DNA of 64,000 bases from positions 1 to 64,000 of the forward strand of contig JAMKCH010002946.1 in the NCBI GenBank assembly GCA_023653785.1, given 5' to 3'. A program made the position numbers and the translations under genes. The notes beneath the pieces were generated by a model, which worked only from the letters and a program-made list of their open reading frames with translations, was not told the DNA's origin and did no database searches. Every line of letters begins with the position of its first letter. Positions within the stretch are counted from its first letter, which is position 1. The DNA comes from Ophioderma brevispina (lineage: Eukaryota; Echinodermata; Ophiuroidea; Amphilepidida; Ophiodermatidae). Positions 1 through 11,119 of the stretch are shown one piece after another.

Positions 1-1364
1 TGTTTCAACTTTGTTACTACTGACATTTCTTTCATTCACTGTCCGAATACCCAAGGTAGGAAGAACTAGAATAAAACCAATTGTGCAATGTTTTTAGATG
101 CAACTACAATTCGGTGACAAAAACCACCAGCTTCCACTTTACGAATAGCAAATGTCTGTTGCTGTGCTATCACTGCCAAAACACTAATGAATACTATTCT
201 TGTTCCCGCCGCTTTTCGACGAACCAAAAGCTGATAATTATTCAATGTTTACAGAGCTTACATCTGACAACAAAACATTTTGTCATGATACTATAATATA
301 TCGCATGTCCTCGGACCGCTTTGTGTCACCTGCCGCCTCGGTTTATGATGATAGGCTCCTATGACCTTATTAAACCTTGACATGTGAGCCTCATAAACAA
401 ATGAATTGTGTTGGAACATCCATAAACCAAGTTTGGTTCCATTTTACATTTGCAATCTTACAACTTGACCTCATATGAACCTTGAGAACCTTGGTATGTT
501 ACCTTTAAACCTCATCATCAAAGGCGGGATCCCACGTTGCACCTATGACTCCAAGCTTGGTTTAAAATCCCTTGAAGTACGTGGATATTACAGGCAGGTT
601 CAACCCTTTTCACAACAACAACAGAATACATCAACCACATACTACAAAACAGTGGACAAAAGTGAATCCCTACACACAAAACTGAGAAATGAAAATAAGT
701 AAAAGCACCAAAAATTAACAAAATATGACTTTGCACCACGCTTTTCATAAAATTACGTTAGAACCCAATCAGCTCTGCTTTTGCTTACTAGAATGAAATA
801 TTTCACCATTGTAGGTACTTCTTCCTCTCAACGAATTAGTATAAGAAGGGTTTGTGTGTTTTTTGTGTAAAAATAGCACAAGACAAACCTTTCGGAGAAA
901 AATACAGGCCTGAAAGTTATCGCTGGCCTAGTGTCAGACTATGTAGCTAAAAAAAAGACACTTATAAACCACGTAACCTCTTTTGCTTTTGTTTTCAAGA
1001 GTTTATATTTGAAACAAAATAAGTGTAATAGTACTTCGTCTTTGATGCTCACGTTACAGCAAACATACGGTGAGCTATTGAAAATGGAGAAGTCATGGCA
1101 AGTGAATTGACTGGTTTTGAATAAAAATGCAATTTTTCTTTTTTTGATCTTTTTGATACAAAATTGGATGTAATAAAACTAACATGAGTTTTGAAATATC
1201 ATACTGTCCCTGAATATAAGGAAATGTGTTACTGAGTGTTTATCTTTATGCTGGAATAAAATGCATCCGTCGTTATGTTTCAGTTTAGATACTCGTATTA
1301 GCGGTCACTCCAAAGTTAGCCAATTGCTGTCATTGTAAGAACCACCACGAAATGCTAAAGTTAA
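1..1364. other. no recognisable feature
   Basis: AT-rich sequence with only short ORFs on both strands. I see no coding similarity, tandem repeat or inverted terminal repeat. A perfect CCAAGCTTGG palindrome lies near 551. Probably intergenic or intronic. Confidence 0.4.
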
Positions 1365-1807
1365 AGCAATAAATATCACATTTTTTGAAGAACGCCCCCA
1401 ATTTTCAAACATTTATATTTTTGCGTAGTTTGCATTGGTAATTTGCTAGTAAACTATACCTTGCGAATGGTACACCTCTCCGAAGTTTCTATGTGTCGCA
1501 AAGGAGGAATTTTGTTTAGAATAATTAATATCAGTGATCCGATAATAATTCACCGACTTGCTGGAAACGCCTTCCAATAAAATATCTCTGGTAAATAGCG
1601 CATGTACGTGTCTACGGCTCATCTATTATGTTTTCCCGTTGGTTCAGCAGTCATTAGAGGCAATTTTCGTGAGGTGGTGCCCTCTTTATAATGGAGGGAC
1701 AGAATTTGGCGTTCCAGCTCCGCCATCAAAGGACATCTTCTGGGATCTCAATTCTGATTACAAAATCGCTTCATTTATGACAACATACCGGTATTTCTGA
1801 GTATTAC
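1365..1807 (+). repeat. dispersed repeat family A, copy 1
   Basis: This segment aligns by eye over about 430 bp with 45,732-46,165 in the same orientation. Shared blocks include TGCATTGGTAATT, a CCGATAATAAT block, CAGCTCCGCCAT and a final TTGAGTATT/CTGAGTATT. Substitutions and small indels separate the copies, so they are old. The central part of the other copy resembles the A-box half of a tRNA, which suggests a SINE-like origin, but the B box is degraded in both. No protein is encoded. Confidence 0.6.
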
Positions 1808-2848
1808 CGTTCGCAGGTAGAGTTTACTAGACATTACTATCATTAACTGTTCAAAATCCAAATGTTTGACGATTGGAGCGCAGACGCTCTTAAGAAATGT
1901 GCTTTTCTTGCTGTTAACATGGCGGTTATTCACATTGTTCAAACACTTCAATGAGTGGGATGAGACATGCCTGAAAATATATCCTTAAAAAGTTCGTAGC
2001 GATTACTTTCCGGGATTGTAATCACGCCTCAAGGACTAAATAATCAAAAACGTTTAACATTGAATTTCATTCAAAAGTAAAATTGGATGAAACTTTCTAA
2101 TCATCACACACTCTCGCCTCTCGTCTCATGGGAGATTGTTTGAGTGCTTTCTTCTTTACAAAGGTTATTGTAAATAGAATTACATGATAAAACAGATTCT
2201 AAAGAAAGTTTCCTATTACATATAGCTTGTTCGCTCAGAACTTGATGGATATTGGGGGAAAGCTGGTATAAAACAATACCATTTGGAGCTGAAAAGGATC
2301 TGCAAAGAAGAAATACCTTTTGAAATATAAATTATGTTTTGTAAGAATTACTTTTTAATCTTATTGGAATTTATATTCATATTTATTTTATCATATTCAT
2401 TTTAACATTTAAAATCACATGATGATAGGCGTGGATTCTTTTTCATTAGAACCTGGGTAAAATTGAATTCAGTCGCTTTTAAAATGGTATGGTTATATCA
2501 ACAAACAGTCCCCTTGCTATGAAGTTAAAGTTGTTTTTATTCCTCAATCAACATGGTCAGGACAATCGACGATATGTTACTAAAGATTCTAGTCAAATCA
2601 TATGATTTAATGCTTTGTACGGTTACATTAACAGGTACACTGATTCTAAGAAACGAAAGGTCAGACTTTTATTCCCCTTGATTTAACTCTGTTTTTCCCC
2701 TTATTTTGGATAAGTAACAAACCGAATGGCTTTAATCAATTGCAAGAAAGTAATAATCATATTAAAACGTTTTAAATTTCTGGTAAATCCATGATCTTCA
2801 AATTGTTGAAAGTTTGATTAAAATTAACAACCTCTCTTTGTTTGGTTT
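1808..2848. other. no recognisable feature
   Basis: AT-rich, no ORF of note and no repeat that I can pair elsewhere in the window. Confidence 0.4.
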
Positions 2849-3052
2849 TATTATTATTATTATGATGTTTAAATTTCCCGAGTTGACGGCTAACATATGT
2901 ATAAAAGATACAACCTCCATGGCCTGTCGGCGGGATTCGAACCGGGCGACCAGTCGTTAACCCCACTACCGAGTTAGTTTCGAGTTGATAGCGAAACGAT
3001 AGATATCTTATGTCCTTAGTTCTTATTCGATCTACGATCGCATCCACGATTA
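2849..3052 (-). mobile_element. tRNA-derived SINE (minus strand)
   Basis: On the minus strand, reading down from about 3,000, there is an A-box-like stretch (CTCGGTAGTGGGGTTAA) followed by a perfect RNA polymerase III B box, GGTTCGAATCC, at about 2,935-2,945. The 3' side runs into an (ATT)n/(TAA)n tract at about 2,849-2,866, as SINE tails often do. It does not fold as a full tRNA because the T stem and acceptor do not pair. I therefore call a tRNA-derived SINE rather than a tRNA gene. Confidence 0.6.
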
Positions 3053-3055
3053 ATT

Positions 3056-3205
3056 CCGTCCCTGTGGGTTAATAGGTAAGAACACCTGAGTAATACCAGG
3101 AGGTTACGGGTCGAATTCCAGCTGGGAGCATAATAAGAGTTTTCGCACCTGTCCCTCGGAGAGATTATAATTAAAAATCATCCGTGTCTCCTTAAAAAAA
3201 GAAAG
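3056..3205 (+). mobile_element. tRNA-derived SINE (plus strand)
   Basis: A-box-like TGGGTTAATAGGTAAGAAC is followed about 35 bp later by a B-box-like GGGTCGAATTCC near 3,109-3,120. The unit ends in GTGTCTCCTTAAAAAAAG, a SINE-type A-rich tail. Its head lies directly against the head of the minus-strand SINE at 2,849-3,052. The B box has one base missing and one added compared with GGTTCGAATCC, so it is probably inactive. Confidence 0.55.
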
Positions 3206-5339
3206 AACCCGTAGTTTCTTATTCAAAAAAAGTAGAATCATAGTCAAAAATTGGAATTAACCTTACGCGGTGATTTTGGTAAATAAGAGTTTACTCTGCT
3301 TGGACTAAAATAGTATTCAATAGCTGGGGATTGTTTCTTTTATCTCAACTTCTTGCTTTAAACTTCTCCAATACAGCAATCTAGAACACCCCGCTTTCCT
3401 TTCTCTTTAACACTCGACTGATAAGAATTAACCTGAAGAGTCAAGTATTCGGTAAACGCTCAACAGGTACTTACAGAGGTTATCAGCAGTCCTCTCAGTA
3501 AAAACTTTCCCCTATACTGTGCATTACCCACTCTTTCAAAATTAGTCTCTTCCTTCTACAGTTTTATTTGCTCTGCTTAAAGCCACAATCCGTCAATTTT
3601 TTTCCCGATAACAAATGCCCATTTCGTCTCTAAATTGCTAGTGTTTATAGGCCATATCACTCTTTATATTACTCTTCTTTGTGAAAAGCAGATACTTTTT
3701 AAGCGGTCTTGACGATGCCATTATTAGCTCTTTCTAGATCTAAAAAAACATATCCCGACGTTTATTTGTAAACGAAAGCACAAAAATCATCATTTCTTGC
3801 CAAATACCTTCACACTTACAGGGGTCTTTATACAACAGCATTTTCCAATACAACAGTGAAAAAATTACTCTGATGAAAAATTGTTTACATTAATAAAAAA
3901 TCGCTGCAAGTGCTTTAAGAAGCATTTTTTTTGTTTGGTTGACGAGGTTTTTTTTGGAGGCACATAGGCACGAATAAAGTCTTTTGAAGGTGCTCCCAAA
4001 ATGACCACCTCAATTCTTACAAAGAATATAAATACACCTTTAATTTCTCTGATCTATATGGTGGTGGTTTAGGACGATCCATTGGATTTTGCGATCAAAG
4101 TGAAAGACCGGCAGTCATTGCAGAATTGTGTTATCATTCACAAACAATTGTACATCGCTCGTCTTGCTCTTTCCCTAGTCATTATTATATGTATCATTGG
4201 AAAGGGTGTTTATTAATTAAGCCATTCATAGGTCATTTGGAGGTCATATTTGAAGTGCATCCAATTCGTTTTTTTTCAATTTTTAATTATTTCATTTCAC
4301 TGCTCAACAAAAACATATACAAAGACACATAAAAACAAAGCAAATGGAGTACGCAAACCCAAATAGGAACTGACTTAACCGCTTTTCAAATTCAATCACA
4401 GAAATGATATTGGGAGGGGGGGGGGGGGACATATATTAGAAACAAAATGCACATGTCCAAAAAGATCAAGGGGCAAATATTTTGCACCCATCAAATTCAA
4501 ATTACAGTAATAGGAATGATTAGAAAAGGTTTACTTCAAATAATTCTAGTTTTCATCTCTTGTTCTTTTAAATACACCTTAAGAAGAGAAGAAACATCCC
4601 AGTCTGTGAGAATTCCCGCGTTGGATGTGCAACAACTATTGGACGACTGGCTATTTTAGCCTGAAATGAACAAGCGCAAAATGGATGATCAAGTCTGGGA
4701 TTAATCTTGTCTTAAATGTCTTAGGAGAAAACAATATTTGTACCCATGTGTAAAAAGTCGAATATTCGTGGCAAGAGGGGGGTCGTTAGAACAATTACAA
4801 AGAATTTAGTGATCTGGTTCAGACCATATGTTATTTCCATGTTAATATTTCACAGTCGAGACATCACTTTATACGAAGTCATTGTGCTTCTAAAACAGTC
4901 TCTAATCTATATAGTGCTTGTTCGTTTCATTTCCATATGTTTCTATAGACGATATGGCACACTACGTAGTGGTGTATCGTCGCTAGGAAGGGGGAACGTT
5001 ACCTGGTCTTTGGGGAGCGCCGAGTCAACTGTTCAGCGCCGCCCTCCAAGTGGTGAAAGTAAATATTTTCGGGCGCTTCGCCCGCGGTTTTTTAAGTTAC
5101 TTTATAATTTGAAAGACTGTTTTACGTCGAACTTCAAATGTGAATAACCAAATTAGTGGTATTTGTGCAATTAGCGCAATTTTGTTCCAGTAATTGGAGG
5201 ACCATTCCGTATCCTTGCACCCGGCGCCATTTCCTAGTACGCCTTAGTAACTACTCGTTTGAGGAGTTAAATGACGGACAACATTTTGAGGATTTAAACG
5301 AATTAAGGGCAACACGAAAATGAGTGGAAATCCGTTCTT
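3206..5339. other. no recognised gene; one unexplained ORF
   Basis: AT-rich. It holds a run of 13 G at 4,416-4,428 and a plus-strand ORF of 133 codons at 4,746-5,147. The ORF product is basic and matches no family I know; it reads through the hairpin CGGGCGCTTCGCCCG near 5,080. I do not regard the ORF as a supported gene. Confidence 0.35.
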
Positions 5340-5446
5340 TTGGAGGTGATTTTCACTCTTTTGAGTGGACATTCACTCTTTTCACTCATTTTGGAGTGGT
5401 TTACAAGAGTTTCACTCTTTGGGGAGTGACATTTTCACTCGTTTAA
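5340..5446 (+). repeat. 30-bp minisatellite of CACTC...GAGTG hairpins
   Basis: Three units each carry an inverted pair: CACTCTTTTGAGTG at 5,354-5,367, CACTC-N6-GAGTG at 5,383-5,398 and CACTC-N6-GAGTG at 5,413-5,428. Further CACTC half-units lie at 5,373 and 5,436. Unit starts are 29 and 30 bp apart. Each unit can fold on a 5-bp stem. Confidence 0.7.
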
Positions 5447-8400
5447 TTTAGAGAGTAGCGTACATTGTGCACCTGCAGCAGCCTGTACAATAAAGCACAT
5501 TTCAATGATACCAGTTAATCTTTAATATCTGGACAATACAACGGTGAGACACGACATGATCCTCTGGGAGATCATCCATAAAATAGTACCAGCCATCCTT
5601 CGTACAAGAACCTGATGAAGATAGCAACAAATATATCCACCCAGTCGTGACATTCCAGAAGAAATGATAACATCATGGTAATATAGCCGGAAGAGGAGAC
5701 ACAACACAGGAAAGATCCTGGCTGGAAGGCCAAAACACACACCCCTCCACCCGCCCCACCCCCAGGACATCTAATAGGCGTGTAATAACATCTAGAAGGA
5801 CCAGATTCATATTTGAATCTGCGGAGAAGATAAGCATTGTCAATGAAGTTGACAGTCTACGCTTACAAACCACGGCGGTTGATCATCTCCAGCTGTCAAG
5901 GTTTCCCGAAATCAAAAACCTGGTTAATCATAAACATTCTTGATGGTTCCATCTTCAATTTTTTGCCTTGAATACTTTCCCTGTACACATCCAGAAATTA
6001 AACGGGGCTCGCTACAAAAGGCAGTCAACCGCTATCCCAGCACCGAACCATCTGCACCATGCTTGATATGCCATTGACATGAAAAATAATTTAAACCACT
6101 TAAAAAACGAAGTGCATGAGCACACTCACGTAAAATCGGTGGCATATGTTACTCTCGTTTAGGATTTTAAACTAACCACGAGTGTTTACAACACAAAAGG
6201 ATCGTGTCTTCCGATGCGTTTATGTTTCGGATCCATAACTGTAATGTTGTGTTGTCGATATTACATAAATAAATTATGCCTGTGAAATGTAAAAACCATT
6301 ACGCTAAATTGCTCGTATTTTCGAGCGGAAATCAGGGCAATCATCAGATTGCAGCAACAAAAAAGTAAATAATAAAAAGTTTCTATAAGATATCGTGTCA
6401 GCTGTGACAATAGTGAATGGCTATAAGGGAGAACAGCTATTCTGCCACTGCAGTCGTAGCCGCAAAAAGATGCGAAATCCTGCATGATGCTAGTTATCAG
6501 CTATAGTGTTACTAGAACATATGTAAATCATGAAACGCGCGCATTTCTTTGCTCTTCGAAATTGCCCCAAAGCAAAGAGGAGAAATTTTACCCGTACTTT
6601 TTTGTTGTTGCAGTACGCTCAGCACTATACCATGTATACTACGAACATTTGTCAAAATAAAGTTCCTGTCTTAGTATCGACGTCTCAGTAATTATTTTGA
6701 CGCCCTGTCTTTGTCCGCAGTTGTGAGCATTTGCATAAATGTGGTATTGGCAACCCTGAACGGTCTAAAGGGGTAATTATTTTTATTTAACTGACTGAAT
6801 TCTAGATTTAAAACATATTTATGGCAACATCGAAATAAACGCGCCTTGAATCTACCAGTAATTGAATTCGTAAGCACTGCGCATCCCAAGTTCGATTAAA
6901 AACACTTCCAAATATGAAAGTAAATGAAATCCTAGTAAGTCGATAAGCCCCTACAGCGATGAACTCTATCAATGGATATAATTTGAAGGCGTACCTTTGC
7001 CGATGGTACATAAATGTAAACTATACGCGAAAAGGCAACTGACTTCACAAGTCCATTTTACACAAACTTATCACAATGTTACAAACTTAATGAAGCCGGT
7101 TCCAACACTCGCAGCGCAGCCACCAACGCCACATGCAACGTGTAATAACATTAATTGGCGCACAAATTGTACGATTGCTGACATTTTGCTTGTTAGTGAA
7201 CAGCATCGCTTTCCGATTGACAACGATGGAATACATTATTATATAGTTTCAAAAAGTGGCGGATCAAAATCAGTAAAACACCGTAGATTTGGGGGCTTTT
7301 TATTTGCCTAGACCTCTTGCTCATAAAACTTTTCATATTTATTTAAAACCAGACAGCAGCTACAGCTAAACTTAAGACGAAAGAAGAGTAAAAAAAGGGT
7401 AATGTAATAAACCAGCGATGAAGGAGAATTCAACAAAGAGATTTTAACAAAACACCTGTAGCCATAATGGTTGGCGTTTAAAGTCTGACTCAGAGATTGA
7501 TTTCGAAATATTATTTTTTTGTGTATAATGAAAATAGTCACCTAGAACTAAAGGATAGTAACCTAAAATGCCAAATCCGAAATTGAGATGAATGGATTTC
7601 GTTTTGATGCAGTAAACATATATGTGTAGTATTACTCCCATAGGATATGGGTATACAAAAAAAAAAAACATTCGGAATGCGGAATTTTATTAACAAAGTT
7701 GTGATTTTCTATATGAAGGCATCGAGTTAAAGCTTAGCAATTTTACACAGTGATTAGATATGGACAAGCATTATGTACATGCAAACAATACGATTTGTTG
7801 GTTATGAGGCGCCACCTCCTCGGAAATCTCTGATGAGGCTGTAATGAATGGTCACCTTGAAACCGTTTGAATCCGACAACAAATTGTGCATCGTTCCAGT
7901 ATTTAAATCATATTTACGTGGATTTTGTGACCGCAAGAGTAGCTGGCAGCGACAAACTTCTGTGTATTCCGTGGTGTGTGTGTATGTTGTGGTATGTGTG
8001 TGTGTCACTAAAATGTTATTTTTTTTTTATGCAGCGGCCCACAGCTTATATTCTTTGAATATAGTGAGCGGGAAAAGCAGAGACCGCCGAAATGAGTTAC
8101 TATATGCGGCAATGAATAAGTGTGTTTTGGAGTGTATATATTACAACCACCCAGACACTACAATTTTATTTCAATCAATTGTTTATGTAATGATTTAATC
8201 ATGATATTGAACTTAAAATGTAAATAGTTATTTCTGTGCAGTATTTTTATTAGTCCTGAATTAGATGTTACACAATATTATGTGATTGCGCCTATTTAGC
8301 CTTTCTCAGGACGATGACATTATATGGAATTACATACAATCAGGTTTTAATAAAATATTTTGTCGCAGAGTTTGATTTACGGGCTCACACGTTAAAACAA

Positions 8401-9039
8401 CAAAATGTATTTTCTTACACTGACTGCATCCGCTGACATATTTATAACACACACGACGTCAAGATCCGACTAGTCTCAGGTCTAGGATATAATGTGTGTA
8501 TATGTCAAGAGTACAGTACCACTGAGTAGTACCTTCTTAACATTGGTCGAAAATCTTCCATTTACAAGATGGTGATAACAAAATTTTCGGTATAAACTAC
8601 AAACCCATACCGAAAATTTCATACGAAAATATTCTCGATCAATATATAGACACAAGCACGTCAGCACAGGGGTTTGCTCAACTACATAAAATCCTATTAG
8701 TTCAAAAGGGTGTCACTGACCCCACTCCATTTTAATGTGTGGTGGTCTTGTCCGTCCACGATTATTTTATTTCCTTTGTAATCTATTACCTATTTCATCT
8801 TATTTAGTCGTTTTTGTTGCCTTATATGCCCAGCATATTTGAATGTAAAAATATTGTATAAACATTATTTTAACCAAGTCGAAAGGGATCTACGTATTTA
8901 CATATTTATAAACATTCCATTTTGTACTGCTAATTTCTAATGAAATACCTTAGTAATGATACGGGTTGAATGGATTCAGTATTATCCGCATTAATTTCAT
9001 TTTACCAACATTATTATGATCTAACGCCGCAGACGAGAG
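5447..9039. other. no recognised gene
   Basis: Mostly AT-rich sequence. An octamer-like ATTTGCAT lies at 6,728-6,735. ORFs of 104 codons (6,997-7,311) and 116 codons (7,848-8,198) on the plus strand have no family resemblance and no supporting splice or promoter context that I can see. The second crosses a TG microsatellite. Confidence 0.35.
7970..8007 (+). repeat. imperfect (TG)n microsatellite
   Basis: Alternating TG runs broken by TATGTTGTGG, as seen directly in the sequence. Confidence 0.85.
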
Positions 9040-9640
9040 GCTGTTCACATGTAGCGCCAAATGTCCCTGTTGTCATTAGGTGGGGAGTCAGATGGATCCT
9101 GCGGGATGTCTCGAGCAATCATGTCAATGAAGTTAAAGGGGCGACGACCCCTGTTTTGGCCATGGTAAACTTTCGACAAGGTGGACGTACTGAGAACTAC
9201 TTGGTCAATCGCCACGATGACAGTGACCGCAAATCGTGCACGGCGTTGGCAACAGAAGTGAAATTGGAGGTTATATCCCAATATCTGTGCTTTGGTCTCG
9301 TGCTCACGCCAGGATATGTTTTGTACTCGCATAAGAAGCTTGGTGTCGGTGCCATCCAGTCTATCTGTAGCTCTTTCTTCATGCGTCCAGGTCTCGATCC
9401 CATATAAAAGGAGAATCTATAGCACAGGGCTCTAAAAAGACATTTCAGCTTGGTGAATTGGAGATACCAGATTGCATAAGTGGGGTAGTTATTGCAGGCA
9501 TTCAAGCTTGTCCTTTGCGTGACAGAAGTCTTTCTGCTGTCGGCACCATAGGACCCTAGATACGTGAAGTCCTTGACCTCTTTCAGTTGGGTACTCATCT
9601 GCTGTGCCGATAGGTTGATGATCGTCTTCCTCATTGACAG
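9040..9640 (-). pseudogene. LINE reverse transcriptase C-terminal remnant
   Basis: Read on the minus strand, this is the 3' end of a non-LTR retrotransposon ORF2. From about 9,590 downward it shows LKEVKDFTYLGS, the conserved stretch after the RT palm. It then shows FTKLKCLFRALCYRF and a degraded 'YGSETW' region, and after a frameshift RVQNISWREH (about 9,325), RARFA and a final NRDIWRYM next to a stop near 9,048. This order (FTYLGS, K..LF, YGSETW-like, R.Q.I.WR, RR.RF) is the usual C-terminal layout of endonuclease/RT LINEs. The reading frame changes at least once, so it is dead. The RT catalytic part is absent or unrecognisable. The upstream (5') half runs into the tandem duplication starting at 9,312. 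Confidence 0.7.
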
Positions 9641-11119
9641 TAAAAATCAATTATCTCAGAACAAAGTTCACGATGTCTGTGTAAAACTTGGTCAAGCAAA
9701 AAAAAGTGGTACCTTCAAAGTATCCGTGACAACAGATTTCAAACTTCCTGCTCAGTTATTTATCATGGGACTATAATCCGCAGTTATGTTCCAATGGCAT
9801 AATTTTCACACTGAATTATATCAGTCGTTCTTGGCATTTAGAGTAGGACGACTTTTCTGCAGCATTCTCAAGTGATGTTAGGTGCGCAACTTACACTTCA
9901 CTTTACCTTCCCTTTTAGTTGAAAAATAATCACCCTCTGTTCGAGCAAAATTATTAGTCTGTTAGTGCGATTGTGCGAAGCTAAGCTAAGCTGTGTCCTT
10001 ATGAGGAGTTGTCCACAAAGGGTGTCATTCCGTAATTCTGCGTTTCAGCAAGGAGATTACAATGGTTTCAGTTTTCTAGACCGTGTGAAAAATCTGCCTG
10101 GGGTTGAGTCATTCTCCCAGGATTCCTTGGTCTGCCCTATCTCGCTGATGCTTCACGAGTATTACATTATTGACATGGCCAAAACCAGGACTTTGACCGC
10201 GCGATGATGTGGTGATATCGCTGGAACTGTTGTATCTGGAAAGTGTTCAGGCTTTTCGACTTTAGTCGTGACAGAAAGTTAGGTTTAGATTTTTCTAATT
10301 GCAGCGCAATTTCAAAGGGATCCGTTTCTTTGGTCAGCTTTCTTGATAATCCAAGCTTTAGAGCCCATACTGGGTAATTGGATAGACAAGGGCATTTGCG
10401 TGCCTTGATTATGCTGTCCTTCCTGATCATCTACAGCCTTTCCTCAAACAATGCGACACAAGCATTACTCTATGTTCAGTGGTGGGAATCATTTAAAACT
10501 GGTCATGCTGCTCAGGTGATGTGCCATCTATTTCTATAGTCGACTATTTTTTGGGTTTCATTTGATATCGACACCATTAACGTTTGTTTTTGGTATATGC
10601 CGATTTCCATCCACTTTATGGGCACTGGACTTTTTTCAAGTACTGATTGATGAGCTCTTTCTGAGTCTGCAAAGGGGCTAGCTAGGTCTAGTAAAACTTG
10701 ATGGGTAGAGCCTTTCGTCAACGTCGACTTTAGGATCGGAAGGGGGTAGGGTCATCGGATAGGATAGGACACAGTGATATGTTCCCTGCCCCCCCGCCGC
10801 CCCCTTTGCGGTCATATGTTCACGCCACGTTACATACACACCCAGGTTCACCGGAAATTCAGTGTTTTTAAATAGCCCAAAACAGGCGTTAAGTGGGGCA
10901 GCCGTCCACTCATTTTCCGCCCAGAATCGCCATAGCTATGCGCAGCACAAAGTGACATGTTTGATGATGTTCACCTTTTCGGCATGGTTAGTAATAGACC
11001 TTGTCAGCACTTGAAATGGCTTCCTTATACGTTTCATTGCAGTTACGTTGACATAGGAATGATCAAAAATGATTATTCCAACCCTGTTATTGTAATAGTC
11101 TGGTATTCATCTGTTCCTG
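9312..11119. repeat. tandem duplication, unit 1 (about 1.81 kb)
   Basis: This block is directly repeated at 11,120-13,058. Matching pairs in the same order include GTTTTGTACTCG at 9,319 and 11,128, GGTGCCATCC at about 9,350 and 11,159, and CATAGGACCCTAGAT at about 9,547 and 11,391. GTTAGTGCGATTGTG at 9,961 and 11,844, GATGATGTGGTGATA, and TGTTTGATGATGTT / TGTTTGAGGATGTT at 10,957 and 12,871 also pair. The left end includes part of the LINE remnant. Minus-strand ORFs at 10,167-10,430 and 10,512-10,721 are open here but broken in unit 2. I do not recognise their products. Confidence 0.8.

Noticed and set aside
2900..3000. functional tRNA gene on the minus strand
   Set aside because: The B box is perfect but the acceptor and T stems do not pair and the A box is poor, so it fits a SINE better.
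4746..5147. 133-codon ORF as a host gene
   Set aside because: No family resemblance, no start context and it spans a CG hairpin; kept only as a note.
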